Source of the DNA: Rusavskia elegans
Taxonomy: Eukaryota; Ascomycota; Lecanoromycetes; Teloschistales; Teloschistaceae
Reading direction: 5' to 3'
DNA: 64,000 nucleotides
Assembly: GCA_011316305.1 (NCBI GenBank)
Contig: SAUG01000080.1
Coordinates: 48,863-112,862 of the forward strand
In this document: positions 38,534 through 50,825 of the stretch, piece after piece
Numbering within the stretch: position 1 is the first letter of the stretch
How the letters are laid out: each line of letters begins with the position of its first letter
Notes under the pieces: model-generated
Seen by the model: the letters and a program-made list of their open reading frames with translations, nothing else
What the model was told of the DNA's origin: nothing
Database searches by the model: none
Program-made: the position numbers and the translations under genes

Positions 38534-38973
38534 TGTGTTCTGAGCAATGGAGCGTCAGAGTGGTGTCAGCTGTCAGTCGGGCAAATAAGGCCGTCATTGC
38601 TCCCCAAATCTGGATAGTGCTGGTGCTTGCTTATGCTTGTAAAGTCAATCCGCGAGTACTCTACTCACACATTGAATCATCTTCAAAGTCACGTGATCAT
38701 GTCGTCATATTGCAGAAAATTACTAAGCGACTTCTACGCGCGGCAATCGGCCTCGGCTACCTGATGACAGACAACAGCATTCGTTAGATGACGACAGTGT
38801 GTTTTGTTCTCACTGCCCAAATGTTACCGCCGTCGAAGCCCATTCTCCAAGTAACTCATATCAATGTCCAATTTTGCCTTGATGGGTATGATGCCGCCAT
38901 TGGTATTCCAATCGCCTTTGATAAGGTGTCAAAAACGGTCTATGATGTTACACCTCAAGGTATCCCAACTCCT
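38534..38973. promoter_or_regulatory. Intergenic region: 5' of Asi1-like gene, 3' of URA2
   Basis: 440 bases. Promoter of the Asi1-like gene (-) and terminator region of URA2 (-). A 342-codon (+) frame begins here at 38788 but lies mostly antisense to the ATCase part of URA2 and is rejected. Confidence 0.4.
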
Positions 38974-41900
38974 TCAAGTTGCCATCACCAGTGCCAAAAG
39001 TGCCATGCGGCAATAGAGACCATATCTCATCTGTATTCTCCCAATCAGTCCTGTCCATTGATATGCAGCTATCCTCATCTCACAGCTCCGGTAACGAGTA
39101 AAATGACTCACCTGTCTAAAGTATGCAGCTCTCTGATCGTAGTCCACCTCTTCTCCAATCTCGTTGTTCCGTGGCAATGGATGCATTACCACCATGTGCG
39201 TCTTTGCATGCTTCAACACACCATTGTCAATCACAAACGCATCTTTGACCTTCTCATACATGTCTGGATCCTCGAACCTTTCTCTCTGGATCCGCGTGCA
39301 ATACAAGACGTCGGAGCGGGCAATCATCTGAGGTGTCAGCTGCTCCGACTCAAGAGCCAGCTGCCCCGAGTTGATGAGTTGTTGGCGGACATCGCTTGGC
39401 AGTGCAAGGGATCGGGGGCAGACAAGTTGGATGTGAACGTCATAGTGTCGAAGGAGTTTCACGAGGGAGTGGACTGTACGACCGTAGCGAAGATCCCCAG
39501 TGAATGTTATCGTGAGGCCGTTGACCGTGCCGAGCTCTTCACGGATGGTGAACAGGTCCAGGAAGGCTTGGGTGGGGTGCTCGAGGCTGCCGTTACCGCC
39601 GTTGATGATGGGGACAGCGGAGAATTTAGCGGCGGTCCCGGCACTCGACTCATCTGGGTGGCGCAGGACGATGGCGTCGCCGTAGCAGCCAAGAGTTCGG
39701 ATGGTGTCCTGGAGGCTTTCGCCCTTTTGCGTGCTGGAGTGAGTGGGAGATATGGCAACGGTGCGGCCGCCAAGGCGTTGCATGGCAGCGTCGAAAGAGG
39801 CCGAGGTGCGGGTTGAAGGTTCGTAGAACATCGTGCAAAGAACCCGGCCTTTGAGCACGTCGAGGATGCCCTGCCGCTGGACCCCCAGGCGCATCTCGGC
39901 TGCTACCGTGAAAAGTATGTGCAAGTCCTGACGGGTGAATTGAGTGACGGAGAGGATATGTCGTTGTTTGAAGGGCGACTTTGCTAGTGTTTCTTGTAAT
40001 GAGAGGGAGAAGAATGGCAGCGGCTGTGGAAGCGGTGGAACATTCTCACTGGCCACATGAGTGTTGTGCATGGTAGGGGACTGACTACCGTGTGTATCAA
40101 GCTGGCGAAGCTTCGTGGATGATTTTCCTGCGGCCGAATACTGAGCGGCAATAGTTGAATGTCGTCTGTCGTGGGAGCTGTCCGGACGGGCGATCAAGGT
40201 AGGTGAGGTAAGTCCTCGAACATCTGGGGTGGAAGGTATCTTCGAATGAGCCGACATATCCTTACCAGAAGGAGTGTCTGGCGTGATTTCTCCATCGAGA
40301 CATGCTGTTCGATCCTGGAATGTGACTCGCTGAACGTAACCTCGCATACTCCTTCCCACGAAAGGTGACCAGACATCTGTCGCTTGAAGAACGTACGATC
40401 GATCAATTTCCACTTCGACCGATGTCCCAACCTGTTCATGAAGCTGGAAGATCTCTTTGGGTTTATCATGGAACCTCGTCGTAACATCTTCAATGCTAAG
40501 GCGACCTTCGAAAACAGCAGTAAACAACAAAGGAAGGGCGTCTGCAATGCCAACCGCCGGTCCTGTTACCTTCTTGTCAACGAAACTTGCAACCTGGTAC
40601 GGAAGACTCCCGACAGAGAAGATATCAATCGTGCCGAGATGGTCCCATAGTGCTTTCTGGTCTTTCGCCGAGGGTAGGAAACTGCAGCCTGGGTAATCAT
40701 CCTGCGATAAGAACAAAGCATATACAGACACATCACATGTTACATTGAGCCCTTTGGACTTGCTCAAAGCCACCAACTCGACATCGGACTCCGTTATGAT
40801 ACCTGTGACGTGCAATTTGCGATCGTGGAGATTCGCAAGCAGTAATACAGATGTTAGATCGTTGGTTTTTGCGTCGGTGATCATCGTCTTGTCGTCGGGC
40901 CAGAGGGTGAAGTGAGACGTTATAGCCGCGACTTCCTTTATGCTCCCACAGCGATGATCAAAAGGTATGAAGAGTGAGCCCACTTCACCGACTAATTGAC
41001 TGACCTGCTCAGCATTCGACGAAGTAGCAGCGACTGAGAAGTTATAATCGCAGTAAGCCCCTTGTCGACTGTTCTGCTGAGCTATCTTCAACGCTCGTGT
41101 GTCTGTCAAGGAGCTCTCAATACCCAGGGGCATGATTCGGATCATGCTGAAGCCCGTCCCTATCGAAGCTTTCGTCACTGCTCGGAAATCGAGGCTGTTG
41201 ATCTCAGCAATTCCAGGTATAAAAGCCGAGACGTTGATCAGACCGGGTAGTACGACGGTACGGTGACTTGTCTTGAAGTCATAATTTCTTATCTCAAAAT
41301 CATAATGCCTCGCTAGAGCTTCGATCAGCATCTTAGCATTCTTGACATTTGTGATCAGAGGCGTCTGGTAATCGACGGCCATGCGTCTTGTACGATATCC
41401 TTCACTCATGTAGTTTGCTGGCCTCCGAAACCGGTTGCTCGAAGGTAGATTGATGTATAGGTCAATTAGGTTGTTCGCCAAATGTTGATCCATGGAGTAC
41501 TGCGATCTTTGGTTTTCTGATTCATTGGACAAGCTCTCGAGGTACTTGACATCGATGTCGTGCTCTTGTAGATACTCAGCAGTGCCTGGACTTGCAAATA
41601 GCTTATAGCCCAGATCATGTAGCTTGCGTATTGATGGCAGTATCTCCATCTTCTCTTTCAAAGACCCAAGGGACAAGAGGATATTCTTTCTGGGCAACTT
41701 AAAGCCCGTGGATACGAGAGCTTTGATGTACGCTTCATATTTATCCCTGCCAAAACAAGCAACCTCGCCTGTAGAAGCCATCTCAACCCCAAGTACAGGA
41801 TCCGCGCCCGCTAGCCTTGCGAAAGAGAATTGAGGAACCTTCACTCCGACGTAGTCCGCTGGAATATTGACCACTGGATATTCCTGTACGGGCACTCCCA

Positions 41901-44900
41901 TGATAGCTTTCGTTGCCATTTCAATGAGATCAACGCTCATGACTTTCGAGACGAAGGGAAAGGACCTCGACGCTCGTACATTGCATTCAATAACCTTGAT
42001 CTCATTATCCTTGGCAATGAATTGGATATTGAACGGTCCAGTTACATCCAGAGCGGCGCCGATTCTTCTGGTAGCGTCCTCGATACCAGATACGGTACGA
42101 GGATCGAGGTCTTGCGGCGGAAGGATGAGCGTGGCATCTCCAGAGTGTACACCGGCGTTTTCAACGTGTTCAGAGATAAAATGACCTATCATATTCCCAT
42201 TTTGAGCCACAGCATCCATCTCGATCTCTTTAGCGTTCTCGATGTATTTGGTAATCACCACTGGATGCTCTTTCGACACCTCTTCCGCTTTCGTTAGATA
42301 GGCAGCCAGATCATCCTCCGACCAAACAGTATTCATCGCAGCTCCCGAGAGAACATAGGACGGCCGGACAAGGACTGGGTAGGTGACCTCGTTACAAAAT
42401 GCTTTTGCTTCCTCAAGACTTGACAATTGTTCCCATTTAGGTTGATCAACTCCTATGCGATCAAGCATCCGAGAGAACTTGAACCTATTCTCCGCAGTAT
42501 CTATCATATCTGGCGATGTACCCAGTACCTTGACATTTTCACGATACAGCGGAAGAGCGATGTTGTTAGGTGTTTGTCCCCCCATCGAGATGATCACGCC
42601 ACTGGAGGACTCTAGTTGATAGATATCTAGGACCGTTTCCAGACTGATGGTTTCAAAATACAAGCGATCGGCTTCATCGTAATCAGTGCTCACGGTCTCC
42701 GGATTGTAATTGACCATGACTGTCTTGAAGCCCTGGTCCCGGAGGGTCCGAACGGCTCTGACGGAGCACCAGTCGAACTCCACGGAGGAACCGATGCGAT
42801 ACACGCCAGACCCCAGGACCATAACACCGTGATCATTGAAGTCTAAATCATGCTCGGAGCCATTGTAAGTCATGTAGAGATAGTTGGTAAAGGCTGGAAA
42901 CTCAGCAGCCACTGTATCGATCTGCTTCACGTAAGGCCGGATGCCGGCCTCTTCCCGGACACGGCGAACTGCTAGCTCAGTGGAGCTCCAAAATCTTGCT
43001 AGTTGTCGGTCCGAGAAACCCAACTGCTTCGCCTTGAGTATGAGTGTTGATGAGATTGAAGTGGAGTTGAATGTAGTCATTAATCTTCCAAAGTCGCTCA
43101 GACCCTTCAATTTGTACAGGAACCACTTGTCGATCTGGGTCATCTCCCAAATTTTGTCTACCGTATATCCTGAATGCATCGCATTTGCAATGGCGAAAAG
43201 ACGCTGATCTGATGGTGTTTGAAGTTCCTGATCGATCGACATCAAGGCATTAGTATCATTGAAGCCCAGGTTCCCAAAGTCGATTGACCTGATGGCTTTC
43301 TGGATTGCCTCTTCGAAAGTCCTTCCGATACTCATGACTTCGCCCACACTCTTCATTGAGGAGCTCAATCTTTGATCAACCCGGGTAAACTTCTTAAGAT
43401 CCCATCTGGGAATTTTGACCACAACATAATCCAGCGATGGCTCGAAGCAGGCGCAGGTGACCTTGGTCACGGAATTTGAGATCTCGTTCAGGGGAATTCC
43501 TAGGCCCAATTTGGCCGCAATGAAGGCAAGCGGATATCCCGTGGCCTTCGAGGCGAGTGCAGATGAACGAGACAGTCTGGCGTTGACCTCGATGATGCAA
43601 TACTCCTTTGAGGATGGGTTGAGAGCATATTGTATGTTGCATTCGCCCACTACACCCAGATGTCTGATGACATTGACAGCAGTTGTCCGCAGCATGTTGT
43701 AATCTGCATCCGACAGAGTCTGAGAAGGAGCGACGACGATCGAGTCACCGGTGTGGATGCCTAGAGGATCGAAATTCTCCATGTTGCAAACAGTGATGCA
43801 ATTGTCGCGAGCATCTCTAACGACTTCGTACTCGATCTCTTTCCATCCTTTCATGCTGCGTTCTATGAGCACCTGAGGGCTCGCGGCCAGGGCCTGATTG
43901 CAAAGTTTTCGCAACTCCTTCTCGTCATACGCAAACCCGCTTCCTAAGCCTCCCAGGGCGTAGGCTGCTCGAACAATCACAGGAAAGCCAATATTTTTGA
44001 CCACTTGCAGTGATTCTTCCGTGGTGCTTGCGGAAGCAGACTTCGCGCACTTCTCGCCAATGGACTCCATGCTACGAGCAAAAAGTTCTCGGTCTTCGGT
44101 AGTCACGATTGTGTCGATGGGAGTCCCCAGGACTTTAACCCCAAGCGCCGCTAATTCGTCCTTCATCTGAATGCCTACTTGCAGCGCCGTCTGGCCTCCG
44201 AATGTCACATATATCGCATCCGGTCGTTCGTGCTTGATGATCTTCGTTACAGAGTCCCTTGTGACCGGAAGAAAATATACCTTGTCAGCCAGACCTGGAG
44301 ATGTTTGAATTGTTGCGATATTTGGGTTGATCAGGATAGTATAGATTCCCTCTTGCTGTAGTGCCTTGATAGCTTGGCTCCCTGAGTAGTCAAACTCGCC
44401 TGCTTGCCCAATACTCAAACCTCCACTACCCAGAACTAGCACTTTCTTGACGTTGACTCTGCCTTCATGTTGCAACCGCGCTTTCAGGGTACCTCCTTCG
44501 AAATCCGTTGGCTGAAGGAGAGCATCTGGCGATTGTGAGCATTTTATGGTCGATTGGATGAAAGCACCGAAGAGGAATTCGGTATCCCGCGGACCGGGAT
44601 TGCTTTCTGGATGGAACTGTACACTGAAGTAGGGATGATGGGCATGCCGGATTCCTTCGTTGCTCCCATCATTAGCATTGACAAACAACTCTTCCCAGTC
44701 CTTGGGAAGGCTCGTGGCGTCCACGGCAAAACCGTGGTTCTGCGAAGTTATATAACATCTACCGGTCAAAGAACTGCTGCACGGAATGTTGTGGCCTCTG
44801 TTGCCAAATTTCATCTTGACTGTTTCGGCTCCGGCAGCGCGAGCAAGCAACTGGTGACCGAGGCAGATAGCGAAAATCGGAGTCTTCTTTGCTTGCATTG

Positions 44901-45913
44901 CAAATGCGATCCGGCTTATAGTTGTTTCGAGCATGGCCGGGTCACCAGGCCCATTCGAGATGAATAATCCGTCGTAGTTCTTACCAGCATGCTCGGGAAA
45001 GTCATGGTCCCATGGTACAACTAGGACCTCAACACCCCGACGGATAAGACACCTCAGTTGATTGAATTTCAGGCCCACGTCAACACAGACGATTCGAATT
45101 GGGCGTCCAGACGGATGATATATTGTAGTTGCTTTTTGCGGACGGTATAAGCGCGGCTGTTGGGTGGAAACTAAGCCCAGGTATCAGTACGAAGCAGTGG
45201 ATTGGATCGGAGATGGGAGGCAGATCACCATCAGCGACCATATTCTTTGTATTCGGGTCAAACCATTCAATGGTTTCAAAATTGTGTTGCGGACCACGAG
45301 CAGCTTCGTACTTTATGTTAGGCTGCTCAATGTCACCGTGCTCGATACCATTTCTCGAGTTTTCGAATTGAATCCTCATTTTCCCAAGCATGCTGCCCTT
45401 CTCCCGGATCTTTTTTGTCAGAGCTCTGGTGTCGACACCGAACATAGCCGGAACGCCTTGTTCTTTTAGCCATGTCCCAAGAGAGGACGTTGCAAGATGG
45501 TGGGAGTAATACTCCCTGGAATAAGATGCAACAACCAAGCCAGATATGTGAATCTGAGAAGCTTCGAAGTGGGCAAGTAAATCTGGGATGTTCTCGTCTG
45601 TAGTTTCCCGAGACGGGACCCCATAATTACCAACCAAAGGGAAAGTGACCACTAGGATCTGCCCTCGGTACGAGGGATCGGTGATGGACTCTGGGTAGCC
45701 CACCATGCCGGTCTGGAATACGAGCTCCCCTGCTATGCTTTTCGCCGCACCAAAACTATAGCCTTGATGCCGCGACCCGTCTTCCAATTCGAGCAGCATA
45801 GCAGTGTCCTCCATGCCGTCGAAGGTCTCGGATGTGCTTTTGCTTTGGACTTCTCCGTTCGCATAGTATTCCGGGGTAGCAGAAGGCCCAGCTTGGACTG
45901 GGGCTGCGGACAT
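38974..45913 (-). CDS. URA2: Ura2: glutamine-dependent carbamoyl-phosphate synthase / aspartate transcarbamoylase
   Basis: Exons 45913..45229, 45170..39112 and 39030..38974 give 2266 residues (yeast 2214). In order: glutaminase with AICLGHQLL (Cys about 331) and FHPES (about 415); two CPSase ATP-grasp halves from about 470 ([20 protein letters not shown]); a dihydroorotase-like part (about 1520-1900) that has NVSAFIPG where active enzymes have the metal-binding HxH, so it is inactive as in all fungi; and C-terminal ATCase with [10 protein letters not shown] (about 2015) and HPTQAFLDL. It makes carbamoyl aspartate, the first two steps of pyrimidine synthesis, and is UTP-inhibited. The ATG at 45913 gives MSAAPVQ. 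The first intron restores [12 protein letters not shown]; the second moves the end to [18 protein letters not shown]. Confidence 0.97.
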
Positions 45914-46427
45914 TCTAGGCAATTATGAAAAAAAGCAGTGATTCTAGAAATCAACACTCATAAAAGAAGTATCGGCATGTTATTGGACGAGGACACTGGT
46001 CTTCGAGGATTTATGAAAAGACATTGTGAGTATGTGAGGAGTAGAGAGGAAAACCAGTGGTCTTTTCTATTACACTGGGATCCACATGAGAAGGACAGTG
46101 CCCTGAATTCCCAAATCGTGAATAAAATCAATGTGTCAATTCTCGCTAGAAAAGCTTCAGGCTGTGACGCCAAGTGCGGACTTGTGCCTGACTAAAGTAG
46201 TTTTTGCCAAGCTTTCCATGTGAAAGTCCCACAATGAGATGATTCGGTGGGCTTTCCTGCCGCCCAGCGTTCGAGTCACTGGTATATGGCAAAGCCGATT
46301 TTCACTGGCCATGACATTCAAATTCAACCCAAAGGTGTAAAAAAAAACCATGTAAGGTAGTGAAAGGTTTTCGATCCGTTGAACTTCAGACGTGAGCCTA
46401 AAATTCGCAAAGATATTGCCAAAAAGC
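45914..46427. promoter_or_regulatory. URA2 upstream region
   Basis: 514 bases between URA2 and the tRNA gene, both transcribed leftward. It holds the URA2 promoter and, at its right edge, the Pol III terminator. No other element recognised. Confidence 0.4.
46421..46425 (-). terminator. Pol III T-run terminator of the tRNA
   Basis: AAAAA on the plus strand, so TTTTT on the transcribed strand, 2 bases after the discriminator base. Confidence 0.75.
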
Positions 46428-46507
46428 TAGCAATGAAAGGTTTCGATCCTTTGCCCTCCGGGTTATAGCAGTATGAGCCCGGCGCGCTTCCGCTGCGCCA
46501 CATTGCT
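46428..46507 (-). tRNA. Initiator tRNA-Met (CAT) with 8-nt intron
   Basis: Read on the minus strand: acceptor stem AGCAATG pairs fully with CATTGCT; the D stem is GCGC/GCGC; the anticodon stem CCGGG/CCCGG encloses CTCATA, an 8-nt insert CTGCTATA right after position 37, then A. The T arm is AAAGG-ATCGAAA-CCTTT, with ATCGAAA in place of the usual TTCGANN, which marks a eukaryotic initiator tRNA. The discriminator is A. Mature length is 72. The intron sits at the canonical 37/38 site. Five T residues on the transcribed strand follow within a few bases (46421-46425) as Pol III terminator. Confidence 0.93.
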
Positions 46508-46588
46508 CCCAGAGCGAAGGTACGAATTAACTAGGAATAGTGTTGAAAAAAGAATGTTGTGTCCAGATATGTTATATTCTGAATAGTT

Positions 46589-47879
46589 CTATCTACGAGG
46601 CTTAAAATGCCTGCCTAGAGTCTTATGGAGATCGATAATCCCGTCGATCGCTTCTTGGAACCTGATGACAGATCGTGGGCGCCCTTCGAAATACATGCCC
46701 CGAAGCTTCTGGACAACCTCCTTTGCGTTGTCCATTTTGAATCCCTCGAGGGTCTTGTCGTTGGCTGTGAGAAAGGCGCCAGCACCATCCTGCCAGCCGG
46801 ATTTAACGAACCCTCTACCGGTCGCATTCTTGCTCAACTCGTCGTGCCAGCCTAGGTAGGCTTTGGGTGTGATTGCAAGGGTCGCCCCTGCTGGATGAGG
46901 TTGAGGTTCGTAACGGGAGCGCTCGAGATAAGCGTTCAACCTGGTAGTACACTGCCGCTGTATTAGCATGAACATGGCAAGCTGATGGCACCTTGTTACC
47001 TTTTCGTCGTCCTCCCAGACTAGGTCGATAGGCAGGACGAGATCGCTGCGCTTGACCCAGCCCGCTCGAGAATTCAAAAGTGCCAGGCGGACTATATCGT
47101 ACAAGTTGTTTCGTCAGCGCAGGGTATCCACACGGCGATGTGTAGTCTGTTCGATAACATACCTCCATGGTTCATATCCTTCCACGTTTGTACGTCCTCG
47201 TCTCCCCATTCGCATGGCTCGTACACAAGCTTCGGGATCCGATGGTACATTCTTGTGGCTGTCGCACGGTCCTCGTTACTGATCTTCGGACTGTTGATAC
47301 CCAAATCGATCTTCATTGGGACGTAGTATACCTGCGGAGGTTCAGTTAGCAAGTCTATAGAATAATCCCCGGTATATTACATACTTTCCCACGACGAATG
47401 TTGCAGCAAGCCTCTGTCAGTATTAGAGCAGCGAGATACCTCTCCTTCAACGGATAGTCCTTGTCCATTATCCTGTGATATTTCGCGTTCCTATGCGTGA
47501 GATTGGCCGCAAACTTGAATCCACCGTCTCGGTCCACGCCCTGGTAGATGTCCTGCTCCCGAGGATACAGTCCTACTGGAGTGTAGAGGCTGCCTGGTTG
47601 CTTTTCATTTTCGGAATCCACCAGCTCGCCGTCCCAATCCGATTCGCCTTCGACGGGGTCACTGTCGTTTCCCAATACCTGGACGATGCTGTCGTGATCC
47701 GGCTTCTCCCCAGATGCCAGCCGCTCGTTGGCCGAACTTGGTTCGCTTTCTTCGGGATTGCTCTCGTCGGTCGGCGATGCGAGCTCGCTGGCGAACGTCT
47801 CAGCAGCGCTGCGGAGCGGTTGGTGTGGGAAGCTGTTCCCTGCTACCTCTGGTCGATTCGCTCGTCGATTGACTGACAT
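46589..47879 (-). CDS. Uncharacterised protein, accessory region (388 aa)
   Basis: Exons 47879..47385, 47331..47163 and 47091..46589 give 388 residues; all joins keep frame. Residues 1-110 are acidic and Ser/Glu-rich (GESDWDGELVDSENEK). The ordered part begins near LYTPVGLYPREQDIYQGVDR and continues through ERYLAALILTEACCNIRRGK, then (exon 2) VYYVPMKIDLGINSPKISNE, YHRIPKLVYEPCEWGDEDV, and (exon 3) VRLALLNSRAGWVKRSDLVL. The end is basic (KTLGRHFKPRR). I recognise no family. It is the first gene after the tRNA and the first of a run of nameless genes. A 42-base stretch in exon 3 (GTAACA...ACAG, in frame) could be an extra small intron, so the length could be 14 shorter. Soluble, no signal peptide. 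Confidence 0.6.
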
Positions 47880-48589
47880 GATTGCGAGAATGTAGGGTGG
47901 TTATGGAACCTTCTCTGCCCTTAGCCAGCCTGTGGTTGTGGCTGCAGTCTGAGATCAAGTGAAGCCAACGTGAAAGGGAGAAGAGAGGACAGCTTTATGA
48001 AACCAGAGCCGGCTAGATGCATAGGGGAGATGACCCTGTGTGGAGCCCCACTATAGAACTACAAAGCATTGTGCGGGTCCTGGAGCAAGCACTGCTGACA
48101 TTAAAGAAGATTATAGAAGCTGAACAAACCGGTAGCTATTGGGTGAGCACTGCACATCTGCCACCATCGATTGCTAAATTTGCTGGATTGTGCTGCTATA
48201 TCTGCCACCATCGATTGCTAAATATGCTGCTACGTCTCCGAAAACCCTGTGACTGGGCTCACGAGCCCGGCTTCACCCTTCACGATATCGTCAAGATTGT
48301 CCGTTTGCTTTCATGGTAATCCCGTAGAGGCTGCTATCCCTCCAAACTAGTCTGGCGTCTCCGATGCCATATCAAGATTTCCCTGTCAAACCCATGTCAA
48401 ACAGATTTTGAAAGAAAGTGCGGTCTTAAACCATACGTTTCATGTGATCCGTACGCCGTTAGACTGCTGTGAACATAACAGCATTCGATCCGGGTTTGAA
48501 AGGGGTCGATGACCTTGATCGCGTTAGTCTACCTCTCATTTTATTGGTCTCCGAATTATTCGTTGTAGATCAAAATCACTTACGAGTGG
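47880..48589. other. Intergenic region with a 24-base direct repeat
   Basis: 710 bases. It holds the promoter of the 47879 gene and the 3' end region of the Zn-cluster gene. A perfect 24-base repeat starts at 48156 and again at 48200. No gene supported; a 100-codon (+) frame at 48017 spans the repeat. Confidence 0.5.
48156..48223. repeat. Perfect 24-base direct repeat, two copies
   Basis: ATCTGCCACCATCGATTGCT plus AAAT at 48156-48179 and again at 48200-48223, start-to-start spacing 44 bases, with partly similar DNA between (TTTGCTG/ATGCTG after each copy). This looks like a recent two-copy tandem duplication of about 44 bases. Confidence 0.75.
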
Positions 48590-49678
48590 TCAACTTCTCG
48601 TCGTCTCTGTATCAGTATCTGGCTCATGACGGCCGCGGTCGGATCCAGTGATATCATTTCCAGGTTCGCCTGGAGTGCCGTCAAGGTTGCCACTGCCGGA
48701 GGAGTGATTATCGCCATGCCCGGTGGCGCTGGGCCGGTAATACCGGGCTTGATACAATTTACGCTTCTTGCGAGGTGTCTCTGCATCTAGGTTATGAGGC
48801 TGTGTAGGACTCACATCACCGAGTGATGTTGTATCATCATCGCTCGAGCTACCCTCGTCCTGATCCTCGTCTCTGTGACGTTTAATAGGAGCCACCGTAG
48901 GATCGGCACGGTTTGCGTGTATTCTGGATGGCTTGGACGAGTGATAAGCTTTCCCCGGAGCAGCCTCTTGGTGCGGAAACACTTGGTTAATTCTCTGCTG
49001 CTCCATGGTAGGTTTGGCGGAAACCTGGTCTTTTGGCGGAGGGGCGGATGATGTTAGGATTGTTTCTTCCTTTAGATCCTCCCCTCTTGGGATATTGCTG
49101 TGGCTCACATCCACTTCAACTTCACTCCCGCTCCCCGTCTCCATCTCCCGCAGGGATTGCAGCACCGAAGGATTCTCGTGGAGCTCTTGCGCGGTGATAT
49201 TCCTCCATGAGCATTTGTAATGCTTCTTATTACACTCCTTGCAACACTTCTTTACCTTTATACATTCTGTCTTCGACCGCTTGCACCCGTCACAGGGGGG
49301 TCGGATCTGCGCGTCTGGCGCCAGTGTCTTTACATAAGCGATCATGCGGCTTTCGTGGTGGTCGGGTCCGTCCGTCACCTCCTTTTTCGCCTTTGCCTCG
49401 GCCTTTGCCTTCGCCTTTGCCCTTGCCTTCTCTGGCCGATGCTTCTCGACCTGCCGGTCTGAGGTTTTTTTGATCTTCTCTCTCTCCTGGCACCGTCTGA
49501 TACGGATCAGTCAGCAGCGAATAGTTTTCTATGTAAACATTCGGCGAACCTACCCTTGGCCTGCTTTAGTTAATTTATTGGCCTTGGCATGTTGATCGTA
49601 CTTTGCAGACTGGGGAGGGCGTTCTTTCAGGCCTAGGTTATCTATAACCTCGCCATAGAACCATCCTGGCGGTGCCAT
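48590..49678 (-). CDS. Short protein with Zn(II)2Cys6-like cluster
   Basis: Exons 49678..49554 and 49496..48590 (57-nt intron) give 343 residues, starting MAPPGWFYGEVIDNLGL. After an Ala/Lys repeat (AKAKAKAEAKAKKE) comes CDGCKRSKTEC, then CCKEC and a final Cys at YKC. Taking the second Cys of the pair gives C-x2-C-x6-C-x6-C-x2-C-x6-C, the spacing of fungal binuclear zinc clusters that bind DNA. Unlike ordinary family members the cluster lies near residue 100, not at the N-terminus, has no Pro in the middle loop, and no fungal-specific middle homology region follows. The rest is acidic and Ser-rich with one basic patch (PRKKRKLYQ), a likely nuclear signal. A DNA- or RNA-binding nuclear protein is likely; target unknown. 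Confidence 0.65.
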
Positions 49679-50039
49679 CAGACTTGCTGTAAGAGGGGCG
49701 GACGGAATGCGGGACTGGTGACGGATAAAATTCGTTCGACGAAGACAACGTTCATTCGGGGAAGATATACGCTCACTATAAGTGATGTACGGCAACGCAA
49801 AGGAAAAGTGACAGACTGCGACACAAACGCAAAAGTGATGTACGCATGCCTAGAACATGACATGGGTTGACTTCGATTGATTCATTAGTCTGACGAGCTG
49901 TTCATCGAACATCAAAGTTCCGAGAAGTCATTCCGAGGAACGGTTTTCACGGTAGCTATTCCTTCTCCACGGCTTCGCTCAAAGCAAGGCATCGACTGCT
50001 CGCCCTTTTCCAACCCCTATCCCCGCCTCTCCTCATCCA
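49679..50039. other. Intergenic region
   Basis: 361 bases between the start of the Zn-cluster gene and the stop of the next (-) gene. Promoter of the former expected. Nothing else recognised. Confidence 0.4.
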
Positions 50040-50825
50040 TCAAGACCGGTGCAGAAATTCATCTATCGGGCCCGGGTCCTCGGTGGTTGATTTACGGACG
50101 GTTTTGCGCTTTGGCTTGACGTTTGGAGATGCGTTGTTATCCGGCTTCGGGATTTTTCTGCCACCAGCGTCCCGAACTAGAGGGTGGCGTGATGCCTGTG
50201 CGCGGACAGCTGGCAACAGTATATTCTTAGCCAGGCTCCAGATTGGGGACAGCAAATCAACTCACGATCGGTCGCAGCTATGATTTTTTCATGCCGTGCC
50301 TGAGCCTCCTGAATCGGTGGCATGCCGGCCGCTCTTCCATCGCCACACGTCATGATGGCTTCTACGAGCCGTAGATGCCGCTGATCGAGAAGTTTATACT
50401 CACCAGTCAGGGTATTGCGATCAGATACTCGTCTAGGCAAACCTCCTAGGCGGTCGAGGCGATCGAGAATGCGTTCAAATGAAGCTTGTCCGCTTTGGCT
50501 TCCTCCATCTCCCACTGTGTTGGGGACACTGGGTTCACGGGAGGGATCAAAACTCAAAGTATAGGATATTCATGGTGGTTGGGGCTTACCATTCTTTCCT
50601 TACCGAGTGAAACTCCGGTACCATCGTTTGGGCGAGAGGCCATGTTTCCTTGTGTGCTACTAGATCGCAAAACTCCCTGATATGGTCTTCAGGGACCTTG
50701 GTGTTCGTCCGTGCCATTTGGACGAAGTCATACACGGTGCATTGAAACTTGCTCAGTGATTGAGGATCGTTCATATCGTGTTGCTGCCGCAGTCTCTGCA
50801 TGTCGAAAGTGACAGGTGGGGCCAT
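50040..50825 (-). CDS. Uncharacterised 222-residue protein
   Basis: Proposed exons 50825..50590, 50528..50266 and 50209..50040 give 222 residues. It starts MAPPVTFDMQRLRQQHDMND; the first 75 residues look helical (TVYDFVQMARTNTKVPEDHI). The middle has SFERILDRLDRLGGLPRRVS and KLLDQRHLRLVEAIMTC, likely helices, and the C-terminus is Lys/Pro-rich (VKPKRKTVRKSTTEDPG), perhaps a nuclear signal. I do not recognise it. The first intron's acceptor is uncertain: a nearer AG would give 37 nt, too short for these genes; the 61-nt choice keeps frame. It is divergent from the 669-residue gene and shares its 565-bp upstream region, so the two may be co-expressed. Confidence 0.55.

Noticed and set aside
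38788..39816. 342-codon open frame on the plus strand
   Set aside because: Lies mostly antisense to the ATCase-coding end of URA2, and its product has no family resemblance. Strong codon bias in URA2 explains it.
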